Source: Alphaproteobacteria bacterium
GTDB taxonomy: Bacteria; Pseudomonadota; Alphaproteobacteria; Acetobacterales; Acetobacteraceae
NCBI GenBank assembly: GCA_016869715.1
Contig: VGDM01000003.1
Coordinates: 87,938-151,937, forward strand
DNA: 64,000 nt
Reading direction: 5' to 3'
The position numbers and the translations under genes were made by a program. Every line of letters begins with the position of its first letter. The first letter of the stretch is position 1. Shown piece after piece: positions 18,604 through 26,229 of this stretch. A model generated the notes under the pieces. That model did not search any database, was not told where the DNA came from, and saw nothing but the letters and a program-made list of their open reading frames with translations.

Positions 18604-20685
18604 GTGGCGCGTACCCCGCTTGAACGTATCCGCAATATCGGCATCACCGCGCATATTGACGCGGGCAAGACCACCACGACCGAACGCATCCTGTACTACA
18701 CCGGCAAGTCCCACAAGATCGGTGAAGTGCATGAAGGCAATACGACCACCGATTATATGGACCAGGAGCGTGAGCGCGGCATCACCATCACCTCCGCCGC
18801 CGTGACTGCCGTGTGGAACGATCACCGCATCAACATCATTGATACGCCCGGCCATATTGACTTCAACATTGAAGTGAACCGGTCCTTGCGCGTGCTGGAT
18901 GGCGCGGTCTTCATCATTGAAGGTGTCGCCGGCGTGCAGCCGCAGTCTGAGACCAATTGGCGTCTCGCGGATCGCTACAATGTGCCGCGCATCATCTTCA
19001 TCAACAAGCTTGATCGCACCGGCGCCGATTTCTATCGCGCTGCCGAGACACTGACGGAAAAGCTCGGCATCAATTGGGTGGCGCTGCAATTGCCGATCGG
19101 CATTGAAGACACCTTCCAGGGCATTGTTGACCTGGTGGAGATGAAGGCGCTGATCTGGGAGGGCGACGAACTCGGCGCCCAGTATCACGAAGCACCGATC
19201 CCCGCTGATTTGGCCGACAAGGCCGCTGAATATCGCCAGAAGCTGCTTGATACCGTGGTTGGCATTGATGAAGCCGCCATGGAAGAATATTTCGACAAGG
19301 GCGATGTTTCCATTGAAACGCTGAAGCGCTGCATCAAGCGCGGCACCGTCACGGGCGAATTCCGCCCGGTGCTCTGCGGCACGGCCTTCAAGAATAAGGG
19401 CGTGCAGCCCCTGCTTGATGCCGTGATTGACTACCTGCCCTCCCCGATTGATCGTGAAGGCATCAAGGTGGCGCCGGAAGAAGGCCAGGATGAAACCGCC
19501 GATCGCCGCGTGATTCCTGCGAATGAAAACGAACCCTTTGCCGGCTTGGCGTTTAAGATCATCAACGACAAATACGGCAATCTGACCTTTGTGCGAGTCT
19601 ATCGCGGTGTGCTGCGTTCGGGCGACCAGGTGCTGAACACCACCAAGGGGCATAAGGAACGCGTCGGCCGCATGTTCCAGATGCATGCCGATAAGCGCGA
19701 AGAAATCAAGGAAGTCTTTGCGGGTGACATCGCGGCTTTCGTGGGGCTCAAGGATACCGGCACGGGTGACACGCTCGCCGCGCAGGAAGATGCGGTTGTG
19801 CTGGAACGCATGGCCTTCCCGGTGCCGGTGATTGACATTTCGGTGGAGCCCAAGACCAAGGAAGGGGTCGAGAAGATGACCCTTGGCCTGCAGAAGCTGG
19901 CGGGTGAGGACCCGTCGCTTCGTCTGCGCACCGATCAGGAAACCGGCCAGACCATTCTGTCCGGCATGGGCGAATTGCATCTGGAAATCATCATTGACCG
20001 CCTGAAGCGCGAATATGGTGTGGATGCGAATATCGGCGCGCCGCAGGTGGCGTATCGCGAAACCATCTCCAAGGCGCATACCGAAACCTATACCCACAAG
20101 AAGCAGTCGGGCGGTTCGGGCCAGTACGCCGAAGTGAAGATCATCTTTGAGCCGAAGGAACGGAACGAGGGGATCGAATTCCACAATGGCGTTGTGGGTG
20201 GTGCGGTGCCGAAGGAATACATCCCGGCGGTCGAAAAGGGGATCAAGGTGCAGGCCGATACGGGCGTGCTGGCCGGCTTCCCCACCGTGGACTTCAAATA
20301 CAGCCTGGTGGATGGCAAGTATCACGACGTCGATTCAAGCGCGCTGGCGTTTGAAATCGCGGCAAAAGCCTGCTTCCGTGAAGGCATGAAGAAGGCCGGC
20401 CCGGTGATCCTGGAGCCGATTATGGATGTGGAAGTGACCACGCCATCCGACCACGTGGGCGATGTGGTGGGCGATTTGAACCGCCGCCGCGGCGTGATCC
20501 AAAGCCAGGACATGGCCGGCACCAGCGTGATTGTGCGCGCGCATGTGCCGCTCAAGGAAATGTTCGGCTATATTTCGAACCTGCGTGGCATGACGAAGGG
20601 GCGCGCTTCCTTCTCCATGCAGTTCCACCACTATGATCCGGTGCCGCGCAATATCGCGGATGAGATCATGGCGAAGTCGGCGTAA
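18604..20685 (+). CDS. fusA: Elongation factor G
   Basis: This 693-residue translocation GTPase has full-length EF-G architecture. G1 is [15 protein letters not shown], the switch I/II region includes [13 protein letters not shown] and DTPGHIDF, and [10 protein letters not shown] is G4. Domain IV/V signatures such as [13 protein letters not shown] and [15 protein letters not shown] are present. The start is GTG with GGAGG seven bases upstream. Unusually, rpsL, rpsG and tuf are not beside it: the neighbours are DUF1800 and an esterase. It is either a translocated sole copy or a second fusA paralog. A strong terminator follows. Confidence 0.97.
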   Translation: MARTPLERIRNIGITAHIDAGKTTTTERILYYTGKSHKIGEVHEGNTTTDYMDQERERGITITSAAVTAVWNDHRINIIDTPGHIDFNIEVNRSLRVLDGAVFIIEGVAGVQPQSETNWRLADRYNVPRIIFINKLDRTGADFYRAAETLTEKLGINWVALQLPIGIEDTFQGIVDLVEMKALIWEGDELGAQYHEAPIPADLADKAAEYRQKLLDTVVGIDEAAMEEYFDKGDVSIETLKRCIKRGTVTGEFRPVLCGTAFKNKGVQPLLDAVIDYLPSPIDREGIKVAPEEGQDETADRRVIPANENEPFAGLAFKIINDKYGNLTFVRVYRGVLRSGDQVLNTTKGHKERVGRMFQMHADKREEIKEVFAGDIAAFVGLKDTGTGDTLAAQEDAVVLERMAFPVPVIDISVEPKTKEGVEKMTLGLQKLAGEDPSLRLRTDQETGQTILSGMGELHLEIIIDRLKREYGVDANIGAPQVAYRETISKAHTETYTHKKQSGGSGQYAEVKIIFEPKERNEGIEFHNGVVGGAVPKEYIPAVEKGIKVQADTGVLAGFPTVDFKYSLVDGKYHDVDSSALAFEIAAKACFREGMKKAGPVILEPIMDVEVTTPSDHVGDVVGDLNRRRGVIQSQDMAGTSVIVRAHVPLKEMFGYISNLRGMTKGRASFSMQFHHYDPVPRNIADEIMAKSA

Positions 20686-20711
20686 TTCACGCCGGATTAT
20701 CGGTGAACAAT

Positions 20712-20740
20712 ACGGCGCGGGGCCTTCCCGCGCCGTTTTT
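20712..20740 (+). terminator. Rho-independent terminator of fusA
   Basis: CGGCGCGGG (20713-20721) pairs perfectly with CCCGCGCCG (20727-20735) around a 5-base loop, followed by TTTTT. It lies 27 bases after the fusA stop. The convergent esterase gene ends at 20750, so the structure may also help terminate from the other side. Confidence 0.9.
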
Positions 20741-20749
20741 GTTTTGGGG

Positions 20750-21598
20750 TTACCCCGCCGCCGCCAAAACCTCTGCCGCCGCGCGCAACAACACCCCATC
20801 ACGGCGCCAGAGCGCTTCCAGCACGCGAAAGTGATCCGCCTCCGGCACCGGGATCAGCGCGCCAGGCGCCTGCGCCTCTGCCCGGTGGCGATGAAACACG
20901 CGGCTTTGCCGACGCAATTCCGGCAATTCCCGCGCGCCATAGGCAACGGCGATGGGCTTTTGCACCACTGGCCGGCGGATCGGCGAATGCGCCAGGATTT
21001 CCTCAGGCGTCAGGTGAAGCTTGTCGTTCAGATTGGTCTCAGCGATTGGGGCCAAATCATAAATGCCAGACATGGCAAGCGCGCCCGTCACCAAAGGATG
21101 CTCCGCCGCCAGCGCTGCCAAATGCCCGCCCGCGGACCAGCCGGAAGCCACCGCCTTCCCCGCCACACCATGCGCCGCGCCATGCGCGCCAAGCCAATCC
21201 AGCGCAGCATGGATTTCGCCCACAATGCGCGTCATGGAAGCCTCAGGCGCCAGGGTATAGCCACAAATCCCAACAGACCATCCAGCGGCCAGGGCGCCTT
21301 CGGCCATGATGGCGAAATCTTCCCGCCGATTGCGCTGCCAATAGCCGCCATGGATGAACACCAGGCACGGCGCATCGGCACGCGCGGCGGGGTAGAGATC
21401 CCAGGCTTCGCGCGCGCCACTGCCAAAAGGCAGATCAAGATGCCCGGCATGGGCAGCGCGAAACGCCTCAGACAGCGCATTGCGATTGGCGACCTGCGCC
21501 GCGCTATCGGCCACGCCATTGAGGTTATCATACGCCGCATCGCGCGCGGCCTGGGTCCAGCCGGCCCAACCCGCAGCGAGCGTGTAGGGGCTTGTCAT
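20750..21598 (-). CDS. Alpha/beta hydrolase, HGGYW esterase/arylformamidase-like
   Basis: This 282-residue alpha/beta hydrolase has the oxyanion motif HGGYWQ (residues 83-88) and the nucleophile elbow GWSAGG (serine 154). The HGGxW form is typical of kynurenine formamidase-like carboxylesterases. Substrate is not proven, and no kyn genes are nearby. It overlaps the upstream dehydrogenase by 4 bases and is the last gene of a four-gene minus-strand unit starting at 23938. Confidence 0.82.
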   Translation of the reverse strand: MTSPYTLAAGWAGWTQAARDAAYDNLNGVADSAAQVANRNALSEAFRAAHAGHLDLPFGSGAREAWDLYPAARADAPCLVFIHGGYWQRNRREDFAIMAEGALAAGWSVGICGYTLAPEASMTRIVGEIHAALDWLGAHGAAHGVAGKAVASGWSAGGHLAALAAEHPLVTGALAMSGIYDLAPIAETNLNDKLHLTPEEILAHSPIRRPVVQKPIAVAYGARELPELRRQSRVFHRHRAEAQAPGALIPVPEADHFRVLEALWRRDGVLLRAAAEVLAAAG

Positions 21599-22563
21599 GG
21601 CTCGATCACGCCAATCGGGGCGCCTTCGATGAAGGCATTGATGGCGGCAACCGTCACCTCGTAATAGGTGCGGTAATTCTGTTCCGTTACGTAACCAAGA
21701 TGCGGCGTCAGCACGGTATTGGGCGCGCCCAGGATCGGGTGATCCGCAGGCAGGGGTTCAATATCAAACACATCCAAACCAGCGCCAGCGATGCGGCCTT
21801 CCTTCAGCGCGGCAATCAGCGCGGCCTGTTCAATCAACGGGCCTCGGCTTGTGTTCACGATGAAGGATGTCCGCTTCATCAGCGCCAGATCAGGCGCGGT
21901 GATGGTATTGCGCGACCGATCCGAGAGCACGAGGTGAAGTGTGACCACATCCGCCTCGCGCAGCAAGGTCACCTTGTCCACGCGCGTTGCGCCAATCTCG
22001 GCCGCGCGTTCATCGGTCAGGTTGCTGGACCAGGCCAGCACCTTCATACCAAAGGCCTGGCCGATTTTGGCGACGCGCCCACCAAGCTTGCCAAGCCCAA
22101 TCACGCCAAGCGTCTTGCCTTCCAGCCCCAAGCCCACATGCGTCTGCCAGAGCCCGGCGCGCAGCGCTTCCTGCTGGCGCGGAATATCGCGGACCAGGGA
22201 CAGGATCAGCCCCCAGGTGAGGTCCGCCGTCGGATCGCCCGAAGTGCTGGTGCCACAAAACACCACGCCACGTTCTGCACAAGCGGCGGCGTCAATGGAA
22301 CGATTGCGCCCGCCCGTTGTGATGATCAGCCGAAGATTGGGCAAAGCTTCGATCAGCTTGCGCGGAAAGGACGTTCTTTCACGCATCGCGAGGATCGCAT
22401 CAAAGGGTTTTAGCCGTTCGACCAACGCCGCGTGATCCGGGATTGTATCGCGAAAAACCGTGATTTCGAGCCCCTTCGGCAGCTTCTGCCAGGGGCCAAG
22501 GGACAGCGCTACACGCTGGTAATCATCCAGAATGGCAAGGCGCTTGAGCGGTGCAACAGACAT
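21595..22563 (-). CDS. D-2-hydroxyacid dehydrogenase (NAD-dependent)
   Basis: This 322-residue dehydrogenase of the D-isomer-specific 2-hydroxyacid family has the nucleotide-binding motif GVIGLGKLGGRVAKI and the segment NTSRGPLIEQAAL. The catalytic Arg/Glu/His are expected around NTSRGP, GLDVFDIEPLP and TPHLGY. It reduces a 2-oxoacid or oxidises a D-2-hydroxyacid in the cytosol. It is the third gene of the operon, 16 bases after the thioesterase. Confidence 0.88.
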   Translation of the reverse strand: MSVAPLKRLAILDDYQRVALSLGPWQKLPKGLEITVFRDTIPDHAALVERLKPFDAILAMRERTSFPRKLIEALPNLRLIITTGGRNRSIDAAACAERGVVFCGTSTSGDPTADLTWGLILSLVRDIPRQQEALRAGLWQTHVGLGLEGKTLGVIGLGKLGGRVAKIGQAFGMKVLAWSSNLTDERAAEIGATRVDKVTLLREADVVTLHLVLSDRSRNTITAPDLALMKRTSFIVNTSRGPLIEQAALIAALKEGRIAGAGLDVFDIEPLPADHPILGAPNTVLTPHLGYVTEQNYRTYYEVTVAAINAFIEGAPIGVIEP

Positions 22564-22579
22564 CAGGTGTTCCTGGGAA

Positions 22580-23023
22580 TTACGAAGGGTTCAGGGTGAT
22601 GCGCTGAAGCGCAGCGCGCAGCGTATCAGGCAAGGGCGTTGGCGTTTTTTGCGTGGCGCGATCCACATAGACATGCACCAGATAGCCCTCCGCACTCGCC
22701 TCATCCTCCTCATTGCGGAAAATGCCGACCTCATAACGAACCGATGTATTGCCGGCGCGGGCGCAACGCACCCCGCAGGTAATGTCATCCGGAAAGGCGA
22801 TGGGCGCGAAATAGCGGCATTGCGTTTCCACAACCAGCCCAATCACCGGCGCGGTTGGGATATGCCAAAAGCCGGAGGAAGTCAGAAACCGCGCCACCGC
22901 GCTATCTATCCAGGAATAATAAATCACATTGTTGATATGGCCATAGACGTCATTATCCATCCAGCGTGTCGTGATGGGGACGAACATGGCGTAATCGGCG
23001 CGCCGGCCGCGTTGCTTGCTCAT
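22580..23023 (-). CDS. Acyl-CoA thioesterase, hot-dog fold (4HBT family)
   Basis: This 147-residue hot-dog thioesterase has the motif TRWMDNDVYGHINNVIYYSW near residue 20, with the catalytic aspartate in the position typical of YbgC/4-hydroxybenzoyl-CoA thioesterases. It hydrolyses an acyl-CoA to acid and CoA. It sits 9 bases downstream of a binding-protein gene and 16 bases upstream of the hydroxyacid dehydrogenase, suggesting cotranscription. Confidence 0.85.
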   Translation of the reverse strand: MSKQRGRRADYAMFVPITTRWMDNDVYGHINNVIYYSWIDSAVARFLTSSGFWHIPTAPVIGLVVETQCRYFAPIAFPDDITCGVRCARAGNTSVRYEVGIFRNEEDEASAEGYLVHVYVDRATQKTPTPLPDTLRAALQRITLNPS

Positions 23024-23032
23024 GCGCTGCCC

Positions 23033-23938
23033 CTAACGGCCAAGCGCGCGTGTGACAATCACGTGGTCCACGCAATCGCCGAAGCTAGGCTCACGCGCGA
23101 TGACGCCCGCGCTTTTCATCGCCGCGCGCAGCTGTGTGAAGGCGGCTTCCGGGAAATGCGGTGTTTCCGGCCAAAGCCGCGCGGCCTGATAGCGCGCCAG
23201 GCCATGTGTCAATTCAGCCAAGGTCACATCAGGGAAAAGTGGCGCGACACTTGCGGCGATTTCGGTGGCTGGTGCGGCATAGACGTAAGTGAGCGCATCG
23301 GCCAAGGCGCGGGTCATGGCTTCAAATTCAGCGCTGAAGCGCTGGATATTCGCCTCGGTCGCGTAAAGCGCGGTGTAGGCGCTCGGCCCGCGATCTGACG
23401 CGCGATGCCACACCGCGCCGCCCTTGGCTTCCAGCCGGGTCGCAAAGGGTTCGAACATTTGCGCGATATCCAAGCGGCCTTCGGCCACCGCATCGGCGTT
23501 TTCCGCCATGGTCTTATCCGTCACGCGCGCCAGGGTGTCCGGGTCCAGGCCGGCCTTGCGCAAATCATCCTGCAAGCACCACCAGGGGGTCGGCACTTCC
23601 TTCACGCTGCCGAAGCGGAGCTTGGGCAAATCCTTCAAGCTGAAGCTCGGATTGGCGCCACGACCAAGCAGCATGAAGGGATCGCGCATCACCACCGCTG
23701 AGAAGGACCGCAAGGGGCAGGTGGGATCGGCGGCGCGCATCATGATCACGCGCATCGGGCCGGACCAGGCGACATCGGCCTGGTCTGCCAGCAAAGCCTC
23801 AGCCGCCCGCGTGGGGTCACCGGCGGTCGCGCGCGTCACGGTCACGCCATGGCACGCGTAAAAACCGCGCTGTTCGGCGACATAAAACGGCGCGTAAAAG
23901 ACAGCGCGGAACGGTTCGGCAAGGCGGATGGGCTTCAC
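23033..23938 (-). CDS. NMT1/THI5-like substrate-binding protein, no signal peptide
   Basis: This 301-residue protein resembles ABC-type NMT1/THI5-like binding proteins: RAVFYAPFYVAEQRGFYACHG, then QADVAWSGPMRVIM. The GTG at 23938 is chosen because AAAGGAG lies 8 bases upstream and homology starts immediately. A longer frame to 24133 reads into the minC promoter region. With this start there is no export signal, which is odd for a periplasmic receptor. It may act in the cytosol, as THI5-type proteins do, or use a partner. No ABC permease is nearby. Confidence 0.75.
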   Translation of the reverse strand: MKPIRLAEPFRAVFYAPFYVAEQRGFYACHGVTVTRATAGDPTRAAEALLADQADVAWSGPMRVIMMRAADPTCPLRSFSAVVMRDPFMLLGRGANPSFSLKDLPKLRFGSVKEVPTPWWCLQDDLRKAGLDPDTLARVTDKTMAENADAVAEGRLDIAQMFEPFATRLEAKGGAVWHRASDRGPSAYTALYATEANIQRFSAEFEAMTRALADALTYVYAAPATEIAASVAPLFPDVTLAELTHGLARYQAARLWPETPHFPEAAFTQLRAAMKSAGVIAREPSFGDCVDHVIVTRALGR

Positions 23939-24144
23939 GATGGGGGCTCCTTTGGCGGTGGCATTCTGCCCGAGCTTGGCGCCCCGGTCAGCCCCGCAAG
24001 AAGCGCTCCGAGTCGCGGTTTGAAGCATTTCTAAACTTCGCGCGCTAAGGCCCTGCCAGATCAGCAGTAAGCATCCAACCCCTTCGCCCGCTGATCGGAA
24101 GACGCTATATATTGTGGGTGCCGTCGGGAACACCCACTAGAAGC

Positions 24145-24153
24145 TGTGGATAA
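24145..24153 (-). promoter_or_regulatory. Perfect DnaA-box sequence upstream of minC
   Basis: TGTGGATAA at 24145-24153 is the exact complement of the consensus DnaA box TTATCCACA. It lies 38 bases before the minC start. A lone 9-mer is expected about once per 130 kb per strand by chance, so this is only suggestive. A 7-bp inverted repeat (GTGGGTG...CACCCAC) and a TATATT -10-like hexamer lie just upstream. Confidence 0.35.
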
Positions 24154-24191
24154 CTCGAAGGCGCATCGAGTCTGAGCCCTTCAGGAGTTTC

Positions 24192-24968
24192 ATGTCCAGC
24201 GCCGCGCCCAGGCCAGATGACGCCACCCGTATTGAGCCCTTTCGCCTGCGCGGGGCGAATTTCAATCTGCTTGTGCTGCGCCTTTTGGATCATCGGCCCG
24301 AAGCGGTCGTGCCGGCCATTGGCGATCAATTCCGCCGCGCGCCGGGGTTTCTGCGCTTCGCGCCCATCGTGCTCGGCCTCGGGGATATTCAGGTGCCGCC
24401 CAATGAGGTGGACTTCCCCGGCCTGATAAAGGGCCTGCGTGAGCTTGAGATCATGCCGATCGGCACCACGGGTGGCACGGCGGAAATGCGCAACGCGGCG
24501 CTGTCCTACGGCCTGCCACCGGTGCGCAGTGTCGGCGGCAAGGAAACGGATGATATCGCGGCCCCCGCCGCGCTGGTTGAGGGCGCGCCGCAAACCTTAG
24601 CCGTAGCACCACCGCCTGCCGCCAAGCCTGCCGCCGCGCGCAGCACCATGGTGGTGGAACAACCCGTGCGCGCCGGTCAGCGCATTTGGGCGGAAGGTTC
24701 GGATTTGATTGTCACCTCCACCGTCAACGCGGGAGCGGAGGTGATTGCGGATGGCAATATCCATGTCTACGGCACCTTGCGTGGCCGCGCCATTGCGGGC
24801 GGCGCCAGCAATATGGAAGCGCGGGTTTTCGCGCTGAATTTCGATCCGGAATTGGTTTCCATCGCCGGCTTCTACGCGGTGCGGGACGGCTTTCCGGCGG
24901 CACATATCGGCAAGGCGATGCAGGTGCGCCTGGTGGGTGAGCGCATGCGCTTCGACCCCATCACCTGA
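24192..24968 (+). CDS. minC: Septum site-determining protein MinC
   Basis: This 258-residue FtsZ antagonist has an N-terminal domain (about residues 15-110), a proline/alanine linker near residues 120-150, and the C-terminal MinD-binding beta-helix domain. The latter contains VRAGQRIWAEGSDLIVTS and GNIHVYGTLRGRAIAG. MinC blocks polar FtsZ ring formation when recruited to membrane by MinD. An AGGAG site precedes the ATG. It is the first gene of minCDE. Confidence 0.95.
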   Translation: MSSAAPRPDDATRIEPFRLRGANFNLLVLRLLDHRPEAVVPAIGDQFRRAPGFLRFAPIVLGLGDIQVPPNEVDFPGLIKGLRELEIMPIGTTGGTAEMRNAALSYGLPPVRSVGGKETDDIAAPAALVEGAPQTLAVAPPPAAKPAAARSTMVVEQPVRAGQRIWAEGSDLIVTSTVNAGAEVIADGNIHVYGTLRGRAIAGGASNMEARVFALNFDPELVSIAGFYAVRDGFPAAHIGKAMQVRLVGERMRFDPIT

Positions 24969-25003
24969 TTGCTTTGAGATAGGATTGCAGGGAGGCATTG
25001 GCT

Positions 25004-25822
25004 ATGGCTCAGGTTATTGTGGTCACATCAGGCAAGGGCGGTGTTGGCAAGACGACATCCAGCGCTGCCTTCGCAACCGGCCTTGCCCAGCGCGGCAAGA
25101 AGACGGTAGTGATTGATTTCGATGTGGGCTTGCGCAACCTCGACCTCATTATGGGTGTTGAGCGGCGCGTGGTGTTCGACATCATCAATGTCATCCAGGG
25201 TGAGGCGCGGCTGAGCCAAGCACTGATCCGCGACAAGCGCGTTGAAACACTCTCCATCCTGCCAGCGTCGCAGACCAAGGATAAGGATACGCTGACCAAG
25301 GAAGGGGTTGCGAAAATCATCGAGGAACTTTCGAAGGAATTTGACTATATCCTGTGTGACAGCCCCGCCGGCATCGAAAAGGGCGCGTTACTGGCTCTGT
25401 ATTTTGCCGATCAGGCGATTGTGGTGACGAACCCGGAAGTGTCATCGGTGCGGGATTCGGACCGTATTCTCGGCGTGCTGCAATCCAAATCGAAGCGCGC
25501 GGAAGAAAAACGCGACCCGGTGAAGGAACATCTGCTGGTGACGCGTTTTGACCCGAACCGCGTGGAAAAGGGGGAGATGCTGAAGCTGGATGATATTCGC
25601 GAAATCCTGGCCATTCCGCTGCTTGGCGTCATCCCTGAAAGCGAAAGCGTGCTGCGCGCATCCAATACCGGCACGCCGGTGATCATGGATAATGAAAGCA
25701 TCGCGGGTCAGGCCTATACGGATGCGGTTACACGCTTCCTGGGTGAGGATGTGCCGCATCGCTTTCTGGAAGCCGAGCGCAAGGGCCTGTTCCGGCGCTT
25801 GTTTGGTGGGAGGGCCGCGTGA
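25004..25822 (+). CDS. minD: Septum site-determining ATPase MinD
   Basis: This 272-residue ParA/MinD-family ATPase has the deviant Walker A SGKGGVGKTT (signature lysines 11 and 16), the Walker B/switch region YILCDSPAGIEKGAL, and a C-terminal amphipathic membrane helix (RKGLFRRLFGG). It oscillates on the inner membrane with MinE. The ATG at 25004 is chosen because GGAGG (24991-24995) stands 8 bases before it; the TTG at 24998 would leave only 2 bases. Confidence 0.97.
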   Translation: MAQVIVVTSGKGGVGKTTSSAAFATGLAQRGKKTVVIDFDVGLRNLDLIMGVERRVVFDIINVIQGEARLSQALIRDKRVETLSILPASQTKDKDTLTKEGVAKIIEELSKEFDYILCDSPAGIEKGALLALYFADQAIVVTNPEVSSVRDSDRILGVLQSKSKRAEEKRDPVKEHLLVTRFDPNRVEKGEMLKLDDIREILAIPLLGVIPESESVLRASNTGTPVIMDNESIAGQAYTDAVTRFLGEDVPHRFLEAERKGLFRRLFGGRAA

Positions 25823-26103
25823 TGTCCTGGCTCGATTTCTTCCGTGGTCGGCGCAAGGATGAAAGCGCCGCTGCCGCCAAGGAAAGGCTGCAAATTGTGC
25901 TGGCGCATGAGCGTATTGGCCGCAACCGGGAAGATTTCTTACCCAAATTGCAGCAGGAATTGGTGGCCGTTGTCGCGCGCTATGTGGCGATTGACCCGAG
26001 CAAGGTGAATGTCAATCTCGATCGCGGCAGGGATATTTCCACGCTGGAGATCGAGATTGAATTGCCCGCACCTTCCGCGATGCGGCTTGCGTCAGCGCGG
26101 TAA
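25822..26103 (+). CDS. minE: Cell division topological specificity factor MinE
   Basis: This 93-residue protein begins with the membrane-targeting helix MSWLDFFRG. It contains the MinD-stimulating segment (AKERLQIVLAHER) and the C-terminal dimerisation domain ending in VNLDRGRDISTLEIEIELP. The ATG shares one base with the minD stop (TGATG). A GGGAGGG site is suitably placed upstream. It ends the min operon and is followed by a palindromic repeat. Confidence 0.95.
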   Translation: MSWLDFFRGRRKDESAAAAKERLQIVLAHERIGRNREDFLPKLQQELVAVVARYVAIDPSKVNVNLDRGRDISTLEIEIELPAPSAMRLASAR

Positions 26104-26130
26104 GGTAGCGCGAAAAGGGCGCTGACCTCC

Positions 26131-26184
26131 GGAGTATTTTCAAGCCAAGTGGCAACACTTGGCGACTCGCAAAATACGACCAAA
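26131..26184 (+). repeat. REP-like palindromic element, copy A
   Basis: The 44-bp core is 26134-26177. Outer arms are GTATTTT/AAAATAC; the inner stem is CCAAGTG/CACTTGG with loop GCAA. It is preceded by GGAG and followed by CGACCAAA. Relative to the other copies, both outer arms changed together (GTATTTT with AAAATAC, instead of GCATTTT with AAAATGC), so pairing is kept. It lies between the ends of minE and the convergent membrane-protein gene. Confidence 0.75.
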
Positions 26185-26229
26185 AAATGTTGCTACTTGT
26201 GCAGTGAACGGATGTTCACGAGATACGTG

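Noticed and set aside
18589..20325. 578-codon open frame on the minus strand across fusA
   Set aside because: It lies antisense to intact EF-G and its His/Phe/Asp-rich translation mirrors the fusA codons; no family features.
24998..25003. TTG start for minD at 24998
   Set aside because: The GGAGG site would be only 2 bases away; ATG at 25004 has the normal 8-base spacing and the expected MAQVIVVTSG N-terminus.
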